DNA of 15,798 bases from Hyphomonas sp. (GCA_029287305.1 JARFRJ010000038.1:1-15798), one strand, 5' to 3'. Counted from the first letter of the stretch, positions 6,148 through 15,798 are shown. Notes: generated from the letters alone by a model not told the origin. Made by a program: numbers and translations.

Positions 6148-8304
6148 TCAAGCCAGCTCAATATCATTTAGAGAGATTGTTTCTAGCATAATCCGGGCGC
6201 AATCGGCAATCACAGAACCTGGCGGGAAAATCGCCGCCGCCCCGGCCGCTTCCAGCGCCTCAAAATCCTGCGCGGGAACAACTCCGCCGACGATAATACG
6301 CATGCGCGCCATGCCCTGATTGCCAAGCGCCCGTTTCAGTTCCGGAACAAGGGTCAGATGCCCCGCCGCAAGCGAGGACGCCGCGATAATATCGACATCA
6401 GCAGACATGGCATCGCGGGCGGCTTCTTCGGGCGTCTGGAAAAGCGGACCGATCACCACCTCCCAACCGAGATCGGCTAGGGCCGAGGCGACCACTTTCT
6501 GGCCGCGATCATGCCCATCCTGACCCATTTTTGCGATATAGATTTTCGGTTTGCGGCCATTTTCGCGAGCGAAGGTTTGCGCTTGCCCGAGCGCTGCACG
6601 GGCCTTGTCATCCTGTTTGACGCCCGCCCCATAGACGCCCTTAATGGAGCGAATTTCCGCTTTATGCCGCCCGCAAGCCACTTCAATCGCCGTCGATATT
6701 TCACCGACCGTCGCTTTGGCGCGGGCCGCCTTCACGCTCAAACCGAGCAGGTTGCCTGTACCGGTTTGGGCCGCATGGGTTAAGTCTGCGAGCGCGGCGT
6801 CCACCGCGCTTTGCGAGCGCTCGGCTTTCAGTCTTTGCAATTTCTCCAATTGCTGGGCGCGAACGGCTGCATTATCCACTTTCAGGACGGGCACATCCTC
6901 AGCCTCGTCAAGCTGGAACTTATTCACCCCGACCACGGTCTGCACACCACTATCTATACGTGCTTGAGTGCGGGCGGCGGCCTCTTCAATGCGCAGTTTC
7001 GGCACGCCTTGTTCTATCGCGGCGGCCATACCGCCAAGGCTCTCAATCTCACGAATATGGGCCATGGCTTTTTCAGCCAAATCTTGTGTCAGGCGTTCAA
7101 CATAATAAGACCCGCCCCAAGGGTCTATGGTTTGTGAAGTGCCAGCTTCCTCTTGCAGAAAGATTTGCGTATTTCGAGCAATCCGCGCGGAAAAATCGGT
7201 CGGCAAGGCCAAAGCCTCGTCAAAACTATTGGTATGCAGGCTCTGGGTTTGCCCACCGACAGCGGCAATCGCCTCCAGACAGGTACGGATGACATTATTA
7301 TAGACATCTTGCGCGGTTAGAGACCAGCCAGAGGTCTGGCAATGACATCTCAGACTTGAAGATTTCGGGTCCTTCGGCGCAAATTCCTGCAAGAGTTTCG
7401 CCCATAATAGCCGCCCGGCGCGCAATTTAGCCACCTCCATAAATGTATTCATACCAATGGCCCAAAAGAAGGAGAGGCGCGGAGCAAAGGCATCAATATC
7501 TAGCCCGACGGCCAGCCCAGCGCGGATATATTCAATCCCATCGGCGAGGGTATAGGCCAGTTCAAGGTCTGCGCTCGCGCCCGCTTCCTGCATATGATAG
7601 CCGCTGATCGAGATAGAGTTAAAACGCGGCATATGCTGGGAGGTATAGGCAAAAATATCGGAAATAATCCTGAGCGACATTTTCGGTGGATAAATATAGG
7701 TATTGCGTACCATAAACTCTTTCAAAATATCATTCTGTATGGTTCCGCTGAGTTTTTCCGGGCTGACGCCCTGCTCTTCAGCGGCGATAATATAGAGCGC
7801 CATAATTGGCAGCACCGCCCCATTCATCGTCATGGAGACAGACATTTGATCGAGCGGAATGCCAGAAAACAGTGTCCGCATATCAAGAATGGAATCAATC
7901 GCGACCCCGGCCATGCCGACATCGCCTGCAACACGCGGATGGTCAGAATCATAGCCGCGATGGGTGGCCAAATCAAAAGCAATGGAGAGGCCCTTCTGGC
8001 CTGCTTCCAGATTACGCCGATAAAAAGCATTGGAATCTTCTGCCGTTGAAAATCCGGCATATTGGCGAATGGTCCAGGATCGCTGGGTATACATTGTCGG
8101 ATAGGGGCCGCGCCCATAGGGCGCCAGACCCGGATACCCATCCAGAAAAGACAAATTCTGCGTATCTGACGCGCTATAATAGCTCTTCAGATCTATACCC
8201 TCCGGCGTCGTGATATGTTTGTCTTTCGCAGCCGAGCCGGATAGAGCGCTATCCTCTTCGGCTAGGGAATAGGAAAGCTTGGTAAAATCAGGAAATTGGC
8301 TCAT
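6148..8304 (-). CDS. mutB: Methylmalonyl-CoA mutase, large (catalytic) subunit
   Basis: This B12-dependent enzyme interconverts methylmalonyl-CoA and succinyl-CoA, the last step in using propionyl-CoA. The start at 8304 is preceded by AGGAGTG and overlaps the mutA stop by ATGA; the frame is open to 8352, but that part lies inside mutA. The 718 residues cover a TIM barrel (about 60-480), a linker, and a C-terminal B12 domain (about 585-718). By alignment from memory with the Propionibacterium enzyme, the active-site residues are kept: Y82 in RQYAG, Q190, R200 in [11 protein letters not shown]236 and H237 in GYHMQEAG, and the cobalt-ligand motif K592-x3-DGHDRG with H598. These match methylmalonyl-CoA mutase rather than the ethylmalonyl or isobutyryl relatives. 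It is full length and looks active. No meaB chaperone or epimerase gene follows in the window. Confidence 0.97.
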   Translation of the reverse strand: MSQFPDFTKLSYSLAEEDSALSGSAAKDKHITTPEGIDLKSYYSASDTQNLSFLDGYPGLAPYGRGPYPTMYTQRSWTIRQYAGFSTAEDSNAFYRRNLEAGQKGLSIAFDLATHRGYDSDHPRVAGDVGMAGVAIDSILDMRTLFSGIPLDQMSVSMTMNGAVLPIMALYIIAAEEQGVSPEKLSGTIQNDILKEFMVRNTYIYPPKMSLRIISDIFAYTSQHMPRFNSISISGYHMQEAGASADLELAYTLADGIEYIRAGLAVGLDIDAFAPRLSFFWAIGMNTFMEVAKLRAGRLLWAKLLQEFAPKDPKSSSLRCHCQTSGWSLTAQDVYNNVIRTCLEAIAAVGGQTQSLHTNSFDEALALPTDFSARIARNTQIFLQEEAGTSQTIDPWGGSYYVERLTQDLAEKAMAHIREIESLGGMAAAIEQGVPKLRIEEAAARTQARIDSGVQTVVGVNKFQLDEAEDVPVLKVDNAAVRAQQLEKLQRLKAERSQSAVDAALADLTHAAQTGTGNLLGLSVKAARAKATVGEISTAIEVACGRHKAEIRSIKGVYGAGVKQDDKARAALGQAQTFARENGRKPKIYIAKMGQDGHDRGQKVVASALADLGWEVVIGPLFQTPEEAARDAMSADVDIIAASSLAAGHLTLVPELKRALGNQGMARMRIIVGGVVPAQDFEALEAAGAAAIFPPGSVIADCARIMLETISLNDIELA

Positions 8305-10256
8305 AGGGTCACTCCTAATTCCGCATGCAGAATTTGTAAGGCGGCGATACAATCCATGCCCGTATAGAGATAGCTGTCAATGCCCGCCTTGGCCCAGACT
8401 TGCGCCTGATCGCCGGTGCGTCCGGCCAGATAAATGCGCGTTGCACCTGCTGTTTTCAAGGCGCGCGCAAGCTCAACCGCTTCGTCTGCATAGGCGGCCT
8501 CTGATCCACAAATCACAGCGACAGGGCCGGATTTGGACGCCCTAAAGGCTGCCGCCATAGCCTCTGATGTGAGCTCTGGGCTCGGCGCAAGAGCAACCTC
8601 TATGCCGCCTGCCGCTAATAGATTACGAACAAAATTAACCCGCGCGCCATGTGTCGCCGGAGGACCAAGCGTGGCTATAAAGACATTTGGACGGTGGCCC
8701 TTCCGGCTAAGATAATGGTCCGCAAACCGGCGCAAAGCCTCATAATCCTCTGACAGTAGGAAAGGCTGCAAGGGCACAGCTGTGGCCGCATCCGGGGCGC
8801 TTTCAGGTATAGGCGCAGGATTATCTTCAATCGAGAAATCTGTCCTCGATCCGATATCTGTCCGCTTCGGAGCGGGAACCTCATCCAGAAGCGGATAAAG
8901 GCTGATGCCCGTAATCGGCGATTTGCGGGTTGCCGCCACTTGCTTTAAGCGCTTTTTCGACAGGGTAAGCTTGGCTTGCAAATATCCGTCCTGCAGGCTT
9001 TGGGCAAAGCCGCCTTCCGCTTCAATTTGCTGAAATACAGTCCATGCCGATTTGGCCAGCGCGTCGCTATAGTTTTCCATAAACCAACTGCCCCCAGCCG
9101 GGTCGGCAATATGCCCAAGGCCGCTTTCTTCCTGTGCGATCAACTGGGTATTGCGCGCGATCCGACGGCCCAATTTTTCCGGCACGGTGTGAAGGCTGTT
9201 AAAGGAACGGACGGTTATACTATCTGCCCCGCCTATTGCGCCGGCAAAACAAGCCGCCGTATTGCGCAATATATTGACCCAAGGGTCATAGCGGGTCAGC
9301 ATACGTCTGGAACTATAGGCTTGTAGATAGGCTGGATGGGGCGCAAGGTCCAAAGCGGTGAGACATTTGGCCCATAAGCGTCGCATCGCCCGCAATTTAC
9401 CGATCCCAAGGGCAAAATCCGGGCCCGTCGCGAGCGTAAAGACAAGACGGTCCGCAATTTTTTCAGGCGCACACGCTGCCGCGTCCAAACGCCTTATCGT
9501 ATCAATCGCCTGCGCGATCAGGCCGCCCAATTCTTCACTGTCACTGGCCCCGGCCTCATGCAAGACCCGACCGTCTATGCGAAGAAGACGAGCTTTGGGG
9601 AAACGTCTGCCCAAATCCTGCACATGCGCGGCGGTCTGCGTAAAAACATCGCCCAAAGCTTCATCCAATTGGCCAAGCTCCGCCAAGCGTGCCAAAGGCG
9701 CAATATTAAAGCAGAGCGCCTGATCTGCCATAGTGCCGGCCTCGGCGGCAAAATCGGCCAACCATCCTGCCGCTTCTAGGCCATAATATGGGCGCTCACC
9801 GCACGCTGATAAGGCAATCGGGGCAATATCCCCGCATACATTTTTGAGGGCTCCGCGCATATCTGCCAAACTGTTAATGGCGCATCCGGCCTGACCTTCC
9901 GGGTCTATGGCAAGCTCAACAGAGCTAACCCCGCATTCTAAATCCTTTAGGATTTCCTGATTCGTGATCATAATATCGGGATGGGTAAAGCTTTGACGGA
10001 TATCCCAGGGCAGATACACATCGCGCACCGCCGCGCCGCCGCGCAGATAGGGCGAAGCGCCGGGCTGGCCCAAAGGGTCCCTCCCGCTTGGCCAATCACT
10101 TTCACGATAAAGCGCTTTCAAGCTAACCCCGTCTAGGGTTTTCCGGTCTAGGTGCGAGGGGGGCTTGCCCTTTAGGGCTTTGGTGACCGCATCAATCCAA
10201 TCCAGCTCATCGACGGGGCTAAATCCATTTTCAAAAGATAATTCGATATCTGACAT
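8301..10256 (-). CDS. mutA: Methylmalonyl-CoA mutase, small (non-catalytic) subunit
   Basis: MutA pairs with MutB in the heterodimeric form of the mutase. At 651 residues it has the expected length. It shares the barrel framework ([53 protein letters not shown]). Its C-terminal B12-like domain (from about 522) is degenerate: where MutB has DGHDRG, MutA has PPATHG (about 532-537), so it lacks the DxHxxG cobalt-ligand motif. That is normal for this subunit. The ATG at 10256 has no good Shine-Dalgarno match. mutA is first in the unit, and its stop overlaps the mutB start, which implies coupled translation and equal amounts of the two subunits. Confidence 0.95.
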   Translation of the reverse strand: MSDIELSFENGFSPVDELDWIDAVTKALKGKPPSHLDRKTLDGVSLKALYRESDWPSGRDPLGQPGASPYLRGGAAVRDVYLPWDIRQSFTHPDIMITNQEILKDLECGVSSVELAIDPEGQAGCAINSLADMRGALKNVCGDIAPIALSACGERPYYGLEAAGWLADFAAEAGTMADQALCFNIAPLARLAELGQLDEALGDVFTQTAAHVQDLGRRFPKARLLRIDGRVLHEAGASDSEELGGLIAQAIDTIRRLDAAACAPEKIADRLVFTLATGPDFALGIGKLRAMRRLWAKCLTALDLAPHPAYLQAYSSRRMLTRYDPWVNILRNTAACFAGAIGGADSITVRSFNSLHTVPEKLGRRIARNTQLIAQEESGLGHIADPAGGSWFMENYSDALAKSAWTVFQQIEAEGGFAQSLQDGYLQAKLTLSKKRLKQVAATRKSPITGISLYPLLDEVPAPKRTDIGSRTDFSIEDNPAPIPESAPDAATAVPLQPFLLSEDYEALRRFADHYLSRKGHRPNVFIATLGPPATHGARVNFVRNLLAAGGIEVALAPSPELTSEAMAAAFRASKSGPVAVICGSEAAYADEAVELARALKTAGATRIYLAGRTGDQAQVWAKAGIDSYLYTGMDCIAALQILHAELGVTL

Positions 10257-10318
10257 AATTTTTCTATTCTATGGCGTGAGCGTAAAGGATGGCAATGTAT
10301 TTTAATCTGATATTTGAT

Positions 10319-10347
10319 AGATAAAAACTGCCCAAAGATAGCCTCAA
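10319..10347 (-). promoter_or_regulatory. Possible mutAB promoter
   Basis: On the minus strand TTGAGG (10347-10342) and TTATCT (10324-10319) are 17 bases apart, a fair sigma70-like pair, leaving a leader of roughly 55 bases before mutA. The bases between are unremarkable. This is pattern matching only. Confidence 0.3.
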
Positions 10348-10395
10348 CTGGATCAAGCCAATATCCGGGCGGAATTAAAACTTCACATTATTCGC

Positions 10396-10423
10396 TTGCT
10401 CTTGATCAGTCCGGCGCTAGGTT
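10396..10423 (+). promoter_or_regulatory. Possible promoter of the nitronate monooxygenase gene
   Basis: TTGCTC (10396-10401) and TAGGTT (10418-10423) are 16 bases apart, about 30 bases before the gene start. The match is weak. It shares the 195-base divergent spacer 10257-10451 with the mutA promoter, and no regulator operator is evident. Confidence 0.25.
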
Positions 10424-10451
10424 AGGGAAATGTCATTTGGGAGATTCAATT

Positions 10452-11438
10452 ATGGCTTTGCCGCCTGTGCTACAAAACCTTCGCCTGCCGGTTATCGGTG
10501 CCCCTTTATTCATCGTGTCTGGTCCTGAATTGGTCATCGCGCAGTGCAAGGCGGGGATTGTCGGGTCCTTTCCTGCGCTAAATGCGCGCCCGGAACATGT
10601 TCTAGACGAATGGATGGATCAGATCACAACAGAGCTTGGCGAGCATAATGCGAAATATCCTGATCGCCCAGCCGCGCCTTTTGCCGTCAATCAGATCGTA
10701 CATAAATCTAATGATCGCCTGATGCATGATGTAGAAATGTGCGTGAAATATGAAGCGCCGATTGTGATTACATCGCTTGGCGCGCGCAAGGAGGTGAATG
10801 AAGCCATTCACTCCTATGGCGGCATTGTCTTACATGATATTATCAATATTGTGTTTGCGCATAAGGCGCTTGAAAAAGGTGCCGACGGCCTAATCGCTGT
10901 TTGTAGCGGTGCGGGCGGGCATGCCGGCACGCTCTCCCCCTTCGCCCTGATCCAGGAAATCCGCCAATTCTTCGATGGACCACTTGCCTTGTCCGGCTCT
11001 ATCGCCTCAGGCGGTGCGATTGCGGCAGCCCAAGCCATGGGCGCAGATTTAGGCTATATTGGATCGGCCTTTATTGCCTGCGATGAGGCGCGCGCGGTCG
11101 ATGGATATAAGGACATGATCGTTGAGTCCAAAGCTGGTGATATTGTCTATTCCAATCTGTTTACCGGCGTGCATGGCAATTATCTCAAACCGTCTATTGC
11201 CAAAGCGGGGCTAGACCCCAATAATTTGCCCGAAAGCGACCCGAGCGCAATGAATTTCGGGTCTGGCGGCGATCAAAAATCGAAAGCCTGGCGTGATATT
11301 TGGGGCTGCGGTCAAGGTATTGGCGCGGTGGAGGCTCGCAAGCCGGTCAGCGCATATGTCGATCAGCTTGAAAGCGAGTATCGAGCTGCACAAGCGAGGC
11401 TTGCGGGCCAGACCTCCTATGGACGGGCGATGGCATAA
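10452..11438 (+). CDS. Nitronate monooxygenase (2-nitropropane dioxygenase family)
   Basis: An FMN-dependent flavoprotein that oxidises alkyl nitronates, including the toxin propionate 3-nitronate, to carbonyl compounds and nitrite. The start at 10452 (MALPPVLQNL) is preferred because GGGAG lies about eight bases upstream and the protein then begins at the conserved first strand; the frame stays open to a TTG at 10314, but that stretch is promoter. The 328 residues form a TIM barrel with family motifs: PVIGAPLF (13-20), a middle CSGAGGHAGT (151-160), and the FMN phosphate loops SGSIASGG (181-188) and GADLGYIGSAF (198-208). The late HGNYLKPSI (241-249) is typical of one large bacterial subgroup. 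The real substrate may differ, as many members are only annotated by similarity. It is divergent from mutA, and parC follows after about 200 bases. Confidence 0.9.
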   Translation: MALPPVLQNLRLPVIGAPLFIVSGPELVIAQCKAGIVGSFPALNARPEHVLDEWMDQITTELGEHNAKYPDRPAAPFAVNQIVHKSNDRLMHDVEMCVKYEAPIVITSLGARKEVNEAIHSYGGIVLHDIINIVFAHKALEKGADGLIAVCSGAGGHAGTLSPFALIQEIRQFFDGPLALSGSIASGGAIAAAQAMGADLGYIGSAFIACDEARAVDGYKDMIVESKAGDIVYSNLFTGVHGNYLKPSIAKAGLDPNNLPESDPSAMNFGSGGDQKSKAWRDIWGCGQGIGAVEARKPVSAYVDQLESEYRAAQARLAGQTSYGRAMA

Positions 11439-11569
11439 GCCTCTCAGCCTAGACGCATATATTCAGGTCCATGAGAGCCGCTCAAAGGCGCATAATTTTC
11501 GTCTCATGCAAAGTGCCTCCAGAGCCATTCCAAACGAAAATGGATCATGCTTCACGCGCACGTGCGCTA

Positions 11570-11598
11570 TTGATACCGCTTACCCCGCATGTCTATTT
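11570..11598 (+). promoter_or_regulatory. Possible parC promoter
   Basis: TTGATA (11570-11575), then 17-18 bases, then CTATTT or TATTTC (11593-11599), about 45 bases before the parC ATG. The -35 is good and the -10 is weak. The rest of the gap 11439-11641 shows no gene and no clear terminator for the preceding gene. Confidence 0.25.
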
Positions 11599-11641
11599 CT
11601 GCTAGCCTCATAGCCTATTGAGTCGTTTTACTGGAGACCCT

Positions 11642-13879
11642 ATGGCCGATCCGAACCGCCCACAGACCGGCACAATTATTAGCGAGCCAATGTCCGAGGC
11701 ACTGTCCAAACGCTATCTGGCTTATGCGCTCTCGACGATTACAAGCCGGGCTTTGCCGGATGTGCGCGATGGGTTGAAACCGGTTCAACGGCGCATTCTC
11801 TATGCCATGCGTGAGCTTAAGCTGAACCCGCAAGGGGCCTATCGCAAATGCGCCAAAATTGTCGGCGAAGTGATGGGCAATTATCACCCGCATGGCGACA
11901 GTTCCATTTATGACACGCTGGTGCGTCTGGCGCAGGATTTTGCCGTGCGCTATCCGCTTGTCGATGGTCAGGGTAATTTTGGCAATATTGATGGCGATAG
12001 CGCCGCGGCTATGCGCTATACGGAAAGTCGGATGACAGAGGCGGCCGAATGGCTTTTGGAAGGCTTGAATGAGGACGCGGTTGATTTTCGTGATACTTAT
12101 GATGAGTTAAATACAGAACCTGTGGTTTTGCCTGCCGGATTTCCCGGCCTTCTGGCCAATGGCGCAACCGGCATCGCCGTCGGCATGGCGACGAATATTC
12201 CGCCTCATAATGTCGCCGAAGTGATTGATGCGGCACTCATTCTGGTAAAAGACCCCGACGCGCCAGATGAGGAATTATTGCGGGTTCTGCCAGGACCGGA
12301 TTTTCCAACCGGCGGGGTCATTATCGAGCCGACAGCCAGTCTTCAGGAGACCTATGCCACAGGCCGGGGCGGGTTTCGCGTTCGCTCCCGGTGGCAAACA
12401 GAAGAGATAGGCCGCGGTCAATATCAGATCATTGTCACGGAAATTCCCTATCAAGTGCAAAAATCGCGTCTGATAGAGCGTTTGGCCGATCTGATCGAAA
12501 CCAAAAAAACACCGTTTCTGGCCGATATACGCGATGAAAGCGCCGAGGATATTCGTCTGGTTCTGGAGCCGCGCAATCGCACCATTGCGCCAGAAGCTCT
12601 GATGGAAAGCCTGTTCAAGCTAAGCGAGCTGGAAGTGCGCATTCCTTTAAATATGAATGTGCTGCATCAGGGCGCGCCGGGCGTGATGGGACTAAAAGGC
12701 GTTTTAAGAGCTTATCTTGATCATCGCCGTGACGTTGTCATACGCCGGGCTCGCTTTCGCCTCGGCAAGATTGAAACGCGTCTCCATTTGCTGGACGGCT
12801 ATCTGATTGCCTTTTTAAATATTGATGAAGTGATCAGGATTATTCGCGAAGAGGACGCGCCAAAACCGATTTTGATGCAACGCTTTGAAATCAGTGACGT
12901 GCAGGCCGAAGCGATCTTAAACCTCCGTTTGCGCGCCTTGCGCAAGCTGGAAGAAATGGAACTGCGCAAAGAGCATCAGGCGCTGAGCGAAGAGGGCCAA
13001 TCGATAGAGAAATTGCTCGCCTCGCCCGGCTTGCAATGGAAAGCTGTGGCGGGCCTGCTAAAACAAATCCGCAAACTCTATGCGCCGGATACCGAAATTG
13101 GCCGACGGCGATCCTGCTTTGAACGGGCACCGGACATTGATCTTTCTGCCGCTTTGGAAGCCTCTTTACCGAAAGAGGCGCTGAGCGTTGTACTGTCACA
13201 AAAGGGCTGGATACGGGCGCTGAAAGGGCATGGGGTTGACCCGTCCGGACTGAAGTTCAAGGATGGGGACAGCCTGTTCGCAATTGTTGAGCTTAACAGT
13301 ATGGATAAATTGATCCTGATGACAAGCGATGGGCGCGCTTTCACCGTTGCGGCGGATAAATTGCCGGGCGGGCGCGGACATGGCGAGCCGATACGTCTGT
13401 CCATTGATCTGGAAGATCATGTCGATATCATCACGCTTTTCAAGCTGGACCCTTCCGCTAAACGGCTCGTCGCCTCTGATAGCGGCTATGGGTTTATCGT
13501 GGCTGAAAGCGATCTGGAAAGCACCCGTAAAGCTGGCAAACAGGTCGTGACCTGTGCAGAGGGCAGTCAGCTTAAACTCTGCACGCCCTTTATAGGCGAT
13601 CATATCGCGGTTGTCGGGACACATAAAAAATTGCTGATCTTCTCTGCCGATCAATTGCCCCAGATGAGCCGGGGCAAAGGCGTGAAATTGCAAAACTATA
13701 AGGGGCCGGAAAAACTTGCCGATATGATGGGATTTGCGCATGCAGATGGGTTTTCTGTGACCGATACAAGCGGGCGAAATCGCGCCTTCCCGGAATGGGA
13801 AGAGTGGCTCGGTAAACGCGCCCAAACCGGAAAACTCGTGCCAAAAGGTTTTCCCAGAACAGGTCTTTTCTCAGCCTAA
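11642..13879 (+). CDS. parC: DNA topoisomerase IV subunit A
   Basis: ParC is the DNA-cutting subunit that, with ParE, separates linked daughter chromosomes. The ATG at 11642 is chosen because GGAGA lies about five bases before it; an in-frame TTG at 11618 has no such site. That gives 745 residues, close to usual ParC length and shorter than GyrA. The catalytic pair is R125-Y126 in [11 protein letters not shown]. The breakage-reunion domain includes [20 protein letters not shown] (36-55) and the quinolone-region motif [10 protein letters not shown], with S87 and D91 at the positions of E. coli S80 and E84, so no classic resistance change is present. The C-terminal wrapping domain is short, with a degenerate repeat-like [12 protein letters not shown], fitting ParC rather than GyrA. 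Its partner parE is not in the window. Confidence 0.95.
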   Translation: MADPNRPQTGTIISEPMSEALSKRYLAYALSTITSRALPDVRDGLKPVQRRILYAMRELKLNPQGAYRKCAKIVGEVMGNYHPHGDSSIYDTLVRLAQDFAVRYPLVDGQGNFGNIDGDSAAAMRYTESRMTEAAEWLLEGLNEDAVDFRDTYDELNTEPVVLPAGFPGLLANGATGIAVGMATNIPPHNVAEVIDAALILVKDPDAPDEELLRVLPGPDFPTGGVIIEPTASLQETYATGRGGFRVRSRWQTEEIGRGQYQIIVTEIPYQVQKSRLIERLADLIETKKTPFLADIRDESAEDIRLVLEPRNRTIAPEALMESLFKLSELEVRIPLNMNVLHQGAPGVMGLKGVLRAYLDHRRDVVIRRARFRLGKIETRLHLLDGYLIAFLNIDEVIRIIREEDAPKPILMQRFEISDVQAEAILNLRLRALRKLEEMELRKEHQALSEEGQSIEKLLASPGLQWKAVAGLLKQIRKLYAPDTEIGRRRSCFERAPDIDLSAALEASLPKEALSVVLSQKGWIRALKGHGVDPSGLKFKDGDSLFAIVELNSMDKLILMTSDGRAFTVAADKLPGGRGHGEPIRLSIDLEDHVDIITLFKLDPSAKRLVASDSGYGFIVAESDLESTRKAGKQVVTCAEGSQLKLCTPFIGDHIAVVGTHKKLLIFSADQLPQMSRGKGVKLQNYKGPEKLADMMGFAHADGFSVTDTSGRNRAFPEWEEWLGKRAQTGKLVPKGFPRTGLFSA

Positions 13880-13916
13880 GGGCTTTTGTTTTAAATGGTT
13901 TATGGGCATAAAAGGT

Positions 13917-13936
13917 CCAGATAAAGCCAGATAAAG
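13917..13936. repeat. Perfect 10-bp tandem duplication at the lemA ribosome-binding site
   Basis: CCAGATAAAG occurs twice without a gap. The second copy runs into GATG, creating AAAGGA, the best ribosome-binding sequence for the lemA ATG at 13947. The first copy lacks the GGA. Slippage is the simplest origin. Confidence 0.85.
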
Positions 13937-13946
13937 GATGACACAT

Positions 13947-14501
13947 ATGGAAATTTTCATCGGCAGTATTATCGCTATTCTCATCATCATTGGCGTCATG
14001 TACAATACGCTGGTTTCCAAACGCCAAACCGTGCGCCAAAGCTATGCCGATATTGATGTGCAATTGAAACAGCGTCAAAATCTTATCCCGAATTTGGTTG
14101 AAACCGTCAAAGCCTATGCTGTGCATGAGAAAGAGACCTTTGATGCGGTGATCAAGGCGCGTAATTCCTCGGTTCAGGCCAATACAGTTCAAGATCAGGT
14201 CGCCGCCGAAAGCCTGCTAAGCGGTGCTTTGGGAAGGTTATTCGCTCTGTCTGAAGCCTATCCGGATTTAAAAGCCAATAGGAATTTTCTCGAACTGCAG
14301 GACGAGCTGTCCACGATAGAAGATAAATTGGCCGCAGCCCGGCGGTTTTATAATTCAGCTGTCGGGGATTATAATACGTCCAGAGAGCAATTCCCCAGCG
14401 TATTGGTCGCCAATATGTTCAATTTCAAGGAAGAAACTTTTTTCGATTTGGGCACCGCCGAGCGTACAAATTTGTCTGAAGCTCCAAAAGTCGAGTTTTA
14501 A
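13947..14501 (+). CDS. lemA: LemA-family membrane-anchored protein
   Basis: LemA proteins have an N-terminal helix in the inner membrane and a helical-bundle domain; their role is poorly defined. The start at 13947 (MEIFIGSII) is preferred because AAGGA lies about eight bases upstream; the in-frame ATG at 13938 overlaps that site. The 184 residues show one membrane segment (about 3-19) and the family signature YADIDVQLKQRQNLIPNLVE followed by TVKAYAVHE (32-60). Near the end are YNSAVGDYNTSREQFPS and NMFNFKEE, also typical. In many bacteria lemA is followed by a TPM-domain or M48 peptidase gene; neither is here. It follows parC by about 67 bases and could be co-transcribed with it. It is convergent with the TRAP permease gene. 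Confidence 0.93.
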   Translation: MEIFIGSIIAILIIIGVMYNTLVSKRQTVRQSYADIDVQLKQRQNLIPNLVETVKAYAVHEKETFDAVIKARNSSVQANTVQDQVAAESLLSGALGRLFALSEAYPDLKANRNFLELQDELSTIEDKLAAARRFYNSAVGDYNTSREQFPSVLVANMFNFKEETFFDLGTAERTNLSEAPKVEF

Positions 14502-14503
14502 GG

Positions 14504-14551
14504 CGCTGGCCGTCGCGCTGGTCGTCCCGCTGGTCGCCCCGCTGGTCGCAA
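14504..14551. repeat. GC-rich 12-bp tandem repeat, four units, after lemA
   Basis: Four units of 12 bases start at 14504, 14516, 14528 and 14540, each beginning CGCTGGYCG with only the last bases varying. They fill most of the 82-base gap between convergent lemA and the TRAP permease. In one plus frame they read as hydrophobic Ala/Leu/Val residues, but no start codon with a ribosome-binding site opens that frame. The unit does not form a clear hairpin. Confidence 0.75.
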
Positions 14552-14583
14552 GCGCATAGTAAGAGGCTCTATCCATTGGCCAG

Positions 14584-15798
14584 CTATTCGGCCAGATATT
14601 CCGGTAGGCCTGTTGCTAGCCCCGGCAAGAGAGCAACCAGAGCAATAACGCAAAGCTGTATCAAGATAAACGGTATCGCGCCGCGCCAAATATCAAGCGT
14701 CTTAACTTCATCTGGCGCTGTACCGCGTAAATAAAATAGGGCAAAACCAAAGGGCGGCGTTAGAAAACTCGTCTGCAAATTCAATGCCATAAGAATAGCA
14801 AGCCATATCGGGTCGACGCCCATGACGATAAGCGGCGGGGCGACCAGAGGCACGACGATGAAAATAATCTCAATAAAGTCTAAAAAGAAGCCGAGAAGAA
14901 AAATCACCAGCATGGTCATGAAGACCGCGCCCCAAAGGCCGCCGGGCAAGCTCGTCAAGACCGCTTCAATCATTTCATCGCCGCGATACCCGCCTGTAAA
15001 GACAAGCGCGAAAAGCGATGCGCCGATTAAAATGGTAAACACCATGCTTGTAATATGGGCCGCGCTTGTAAATGCAGACCGTAAATGGCCTGCCCTGTGG
15101 AGCGCTGTCAGCCCCGCCCCAAGCGCGATGAAAAGTGATAGGGTAAAGAGGCCCGCCAGACTCACACGCAAAATATCCGACAGGCTGAACTCGGCCCGTT
15201 TCAGCGAGAGATCAGAAAAACCGTTCAGGACCAGCAAGGCCAAAAGAGCAAAAAACCCCATCAAAATGAGTGTCTTCGAGACAGAGGCCCGCCCCTCAGA
15301 CAAGCGCAGCCCCGCCAGTAAGATAGCCCCACCTGCGCCAATTGCGGCCGCCTCTGTAGGCGGCGTAATGCCGAGCAGGATCGAGCCCAGAACCGCAAAA
15401 ATCAGCAAGAGCGGCGCCCCCAGCCCATAGGCGATCTGGCGCTTTGTGAACTCTATACTGTTCTCCTCTTGGATCGCCGGAGCGCTGGCCGGATCGCTAT
15501 GGGCTTTATAGGCAATCCAAAGCAGATAGCCGCCGACAAGGATGAGACCGGGAATAAGAGCTCCGGAAAACAAATCCTGTACAGAAACCGTCATCGCAGC
15601 CTGTCCCAGACTGGTTGAGGCCCGCGCGCTGGCATTGGAAATCGCATCGGCCAGCAAGATTAAAACAATAGAAGGCGGGATGATTTGGCCAAGCGTTCCA
15701 GACGCGGCAATGGTCCCGCTCGCCAGACGCGTATCATAGACCTGTCTCAGCATGCTGGGCAGCGCGATCAATGTCATGGTGATGACCGTCGCCCCGAC
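14584..15798 (-). CDS. dctM: TRAP transporter large permease (DctM-like), 5' end beyond the right edge
   Basis: TRAP transporters use the sodium gradient and a periplasmic binding protein to import organic acids; DctM is the large membrane subunit. The frame is open to the window edge, with residues VGATVIT before an internal ATG at 15777, so 404 C-terminal residues are seen and the N-terminus is missing. Family motifs are plain: TIAASGTLGQIIPPSIVLIL near the left of the visible part, TPPTEAAAIGA in the middle, DFIEIIFIVVPLVAPPLIVMG, and the late TSFLTPPFGFALFYLRG. Many hydrophobic helices are visible throughout. The longish central segment and overall size suggest the larger DctM type. The substrate cannot be told. 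The small permease dctQ and binding protein would be expected upstream, to the right of the window. No terminator is obvious after the stop. Confidence 0.94.
   Translation of the reverse strand, partial: VGATVITMTLIALPSMLRQVYDTRLASGTIAASGTLGQIIPPSIVLILLADAISNASARASTSLGQAAMTVSVQDLFSGALIPGLILVGGYLLWIAYKAHSDPASAPAIQEENSIEFTKRQIAYGLGAPLLLIFAVLGSILLGITPPTEAAAIGAGGAILLAGLRLSEGRASVSKTLILMGFFALLALLVLNGFSDLSLKRAEFSLSDILRVSLAGLFTLSLFIALGAGLTALHRAGHLRSAFTSAAHITSMVFTILIGASLFALVFTGGYRGDEMIEAVLTSLPGGLWGAVFMTMLVIFLLGFFLDFIEIIFIVVPLVAPPLIVMGVDPIWLAILMALNLQTSFLTPPFGFALFYLRGTAPDEVKTLDIWRGAIPFILIQLCVIALVALLPGLATGLPEYLAE

Noticed and set aside
6148..8304. Two cysteines in the mutB motif [11 protein letters not shown] (about residues 318-328) as an unusual active-site change
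   Set aside because: The key His and Gln of the motif are kept, and Cys at the second position is, from memory, common in other methylmalonyl-CoA mutases, so this looks like normal variation.
8301..10256. Loss of the B12-ligand motif in mutA as evidence of a decayed gene
   Set aside because: The small subunit of the heterodimeric mutase normally lacks the DxHxxG motif, and the gene is full length and translationally coupled to mutB.
13196..14192. Open frames antisense to the parC end and lemA
   Set aside because: These are shadows of two clear genes, and no conserved motif or start signal is seen.
14577..14594. Hairpin TGGCC / GGCCA at the end of the TRAP permease gene
   Set aside because: The stem is only five pairs, overlaps the stop codon and has no T-run on either strand, so it is not a credible terminator.

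Overview
The window looks like a chromosomal stretch from an alphaproteobacterium. This is inferred from protein style only: the HisE, ParC, GpsA and HD-domain sequences resemble alphaproteobacterial ones, the genes are tightly packed, and GC content is moderate. No rRNA, tRNA, CRISPR array, insertion sequence or phage gene is visible. A genus cannot be named. Most of the window is core metabolism and DNA maintenance.

Layout, left to right. (1) A TetR/AcrR-type regulator on the minus strand runs off the left edge and is divergent from gpsA (glycerol-3-phosphate dehydrogenase, phospholipid backbone synthesis). (2) Two minus-strand genes follow: an HD-domain metalloprotein of the predicted phosphohydrolase/PhnZ-like type, and a 58-residue two-helix membrane protein whose start is set by its ribosome-binding site. 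(3) hisF and hisE lie on the plus strand and supply two histidine-pathway steps, without hisH or hisA beside them. HisE appears to lack one metal-binding glutamate. (4) A Sel1-repeat secreted protein on the minus strand sits between two exact 29-bp direct repeats. One repeat is the true 3' end of the neighbouring GFA-family gene and the other is a detached copy downstream of hisE. (5) A minus-strand run mutA-mutB-GFA carries a heterodimeric B12-dependent methylmalonyl-CoA mutase (mutA and mutB overlap by ATGA) and a small zinc-cysteine GFA protein. (6) On the plus strand lie a nitronate monooxygenase, parC (topoisomerase IV subunit A) and lemA. (7) A minus-strand TRAP-transporter large permease (DctM) runs off the right edge.

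How they work together. MutAB interconverts methylmalonyl-CoA and succinyl-CoA, the last step of propionyl-CoA assimilation. The TRAP permease would import organic acids, consistent with a heterotroph living on dicarboxylates, odd-chain or branched substrates. Nitronate monooxygenase and the GFA protein look like detoxification or housekeeping functions. The HD protein cannot be assigned a substrate.

The most unusual structure is the Sel1 segment (about 4392-5711), which has the geometry of a small inserted unit that duplicated the end of the GFA gene. No recombinase lies inside it. Other points worth checking are the HisE substitution, a possible frameshift at the end of the TetR gene, the HD protein's ligand pattern, and a 12-bp GC-rich repeat after lemA. 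All searches and alignments were done by eye, and family assignments rest on remembered motifs.
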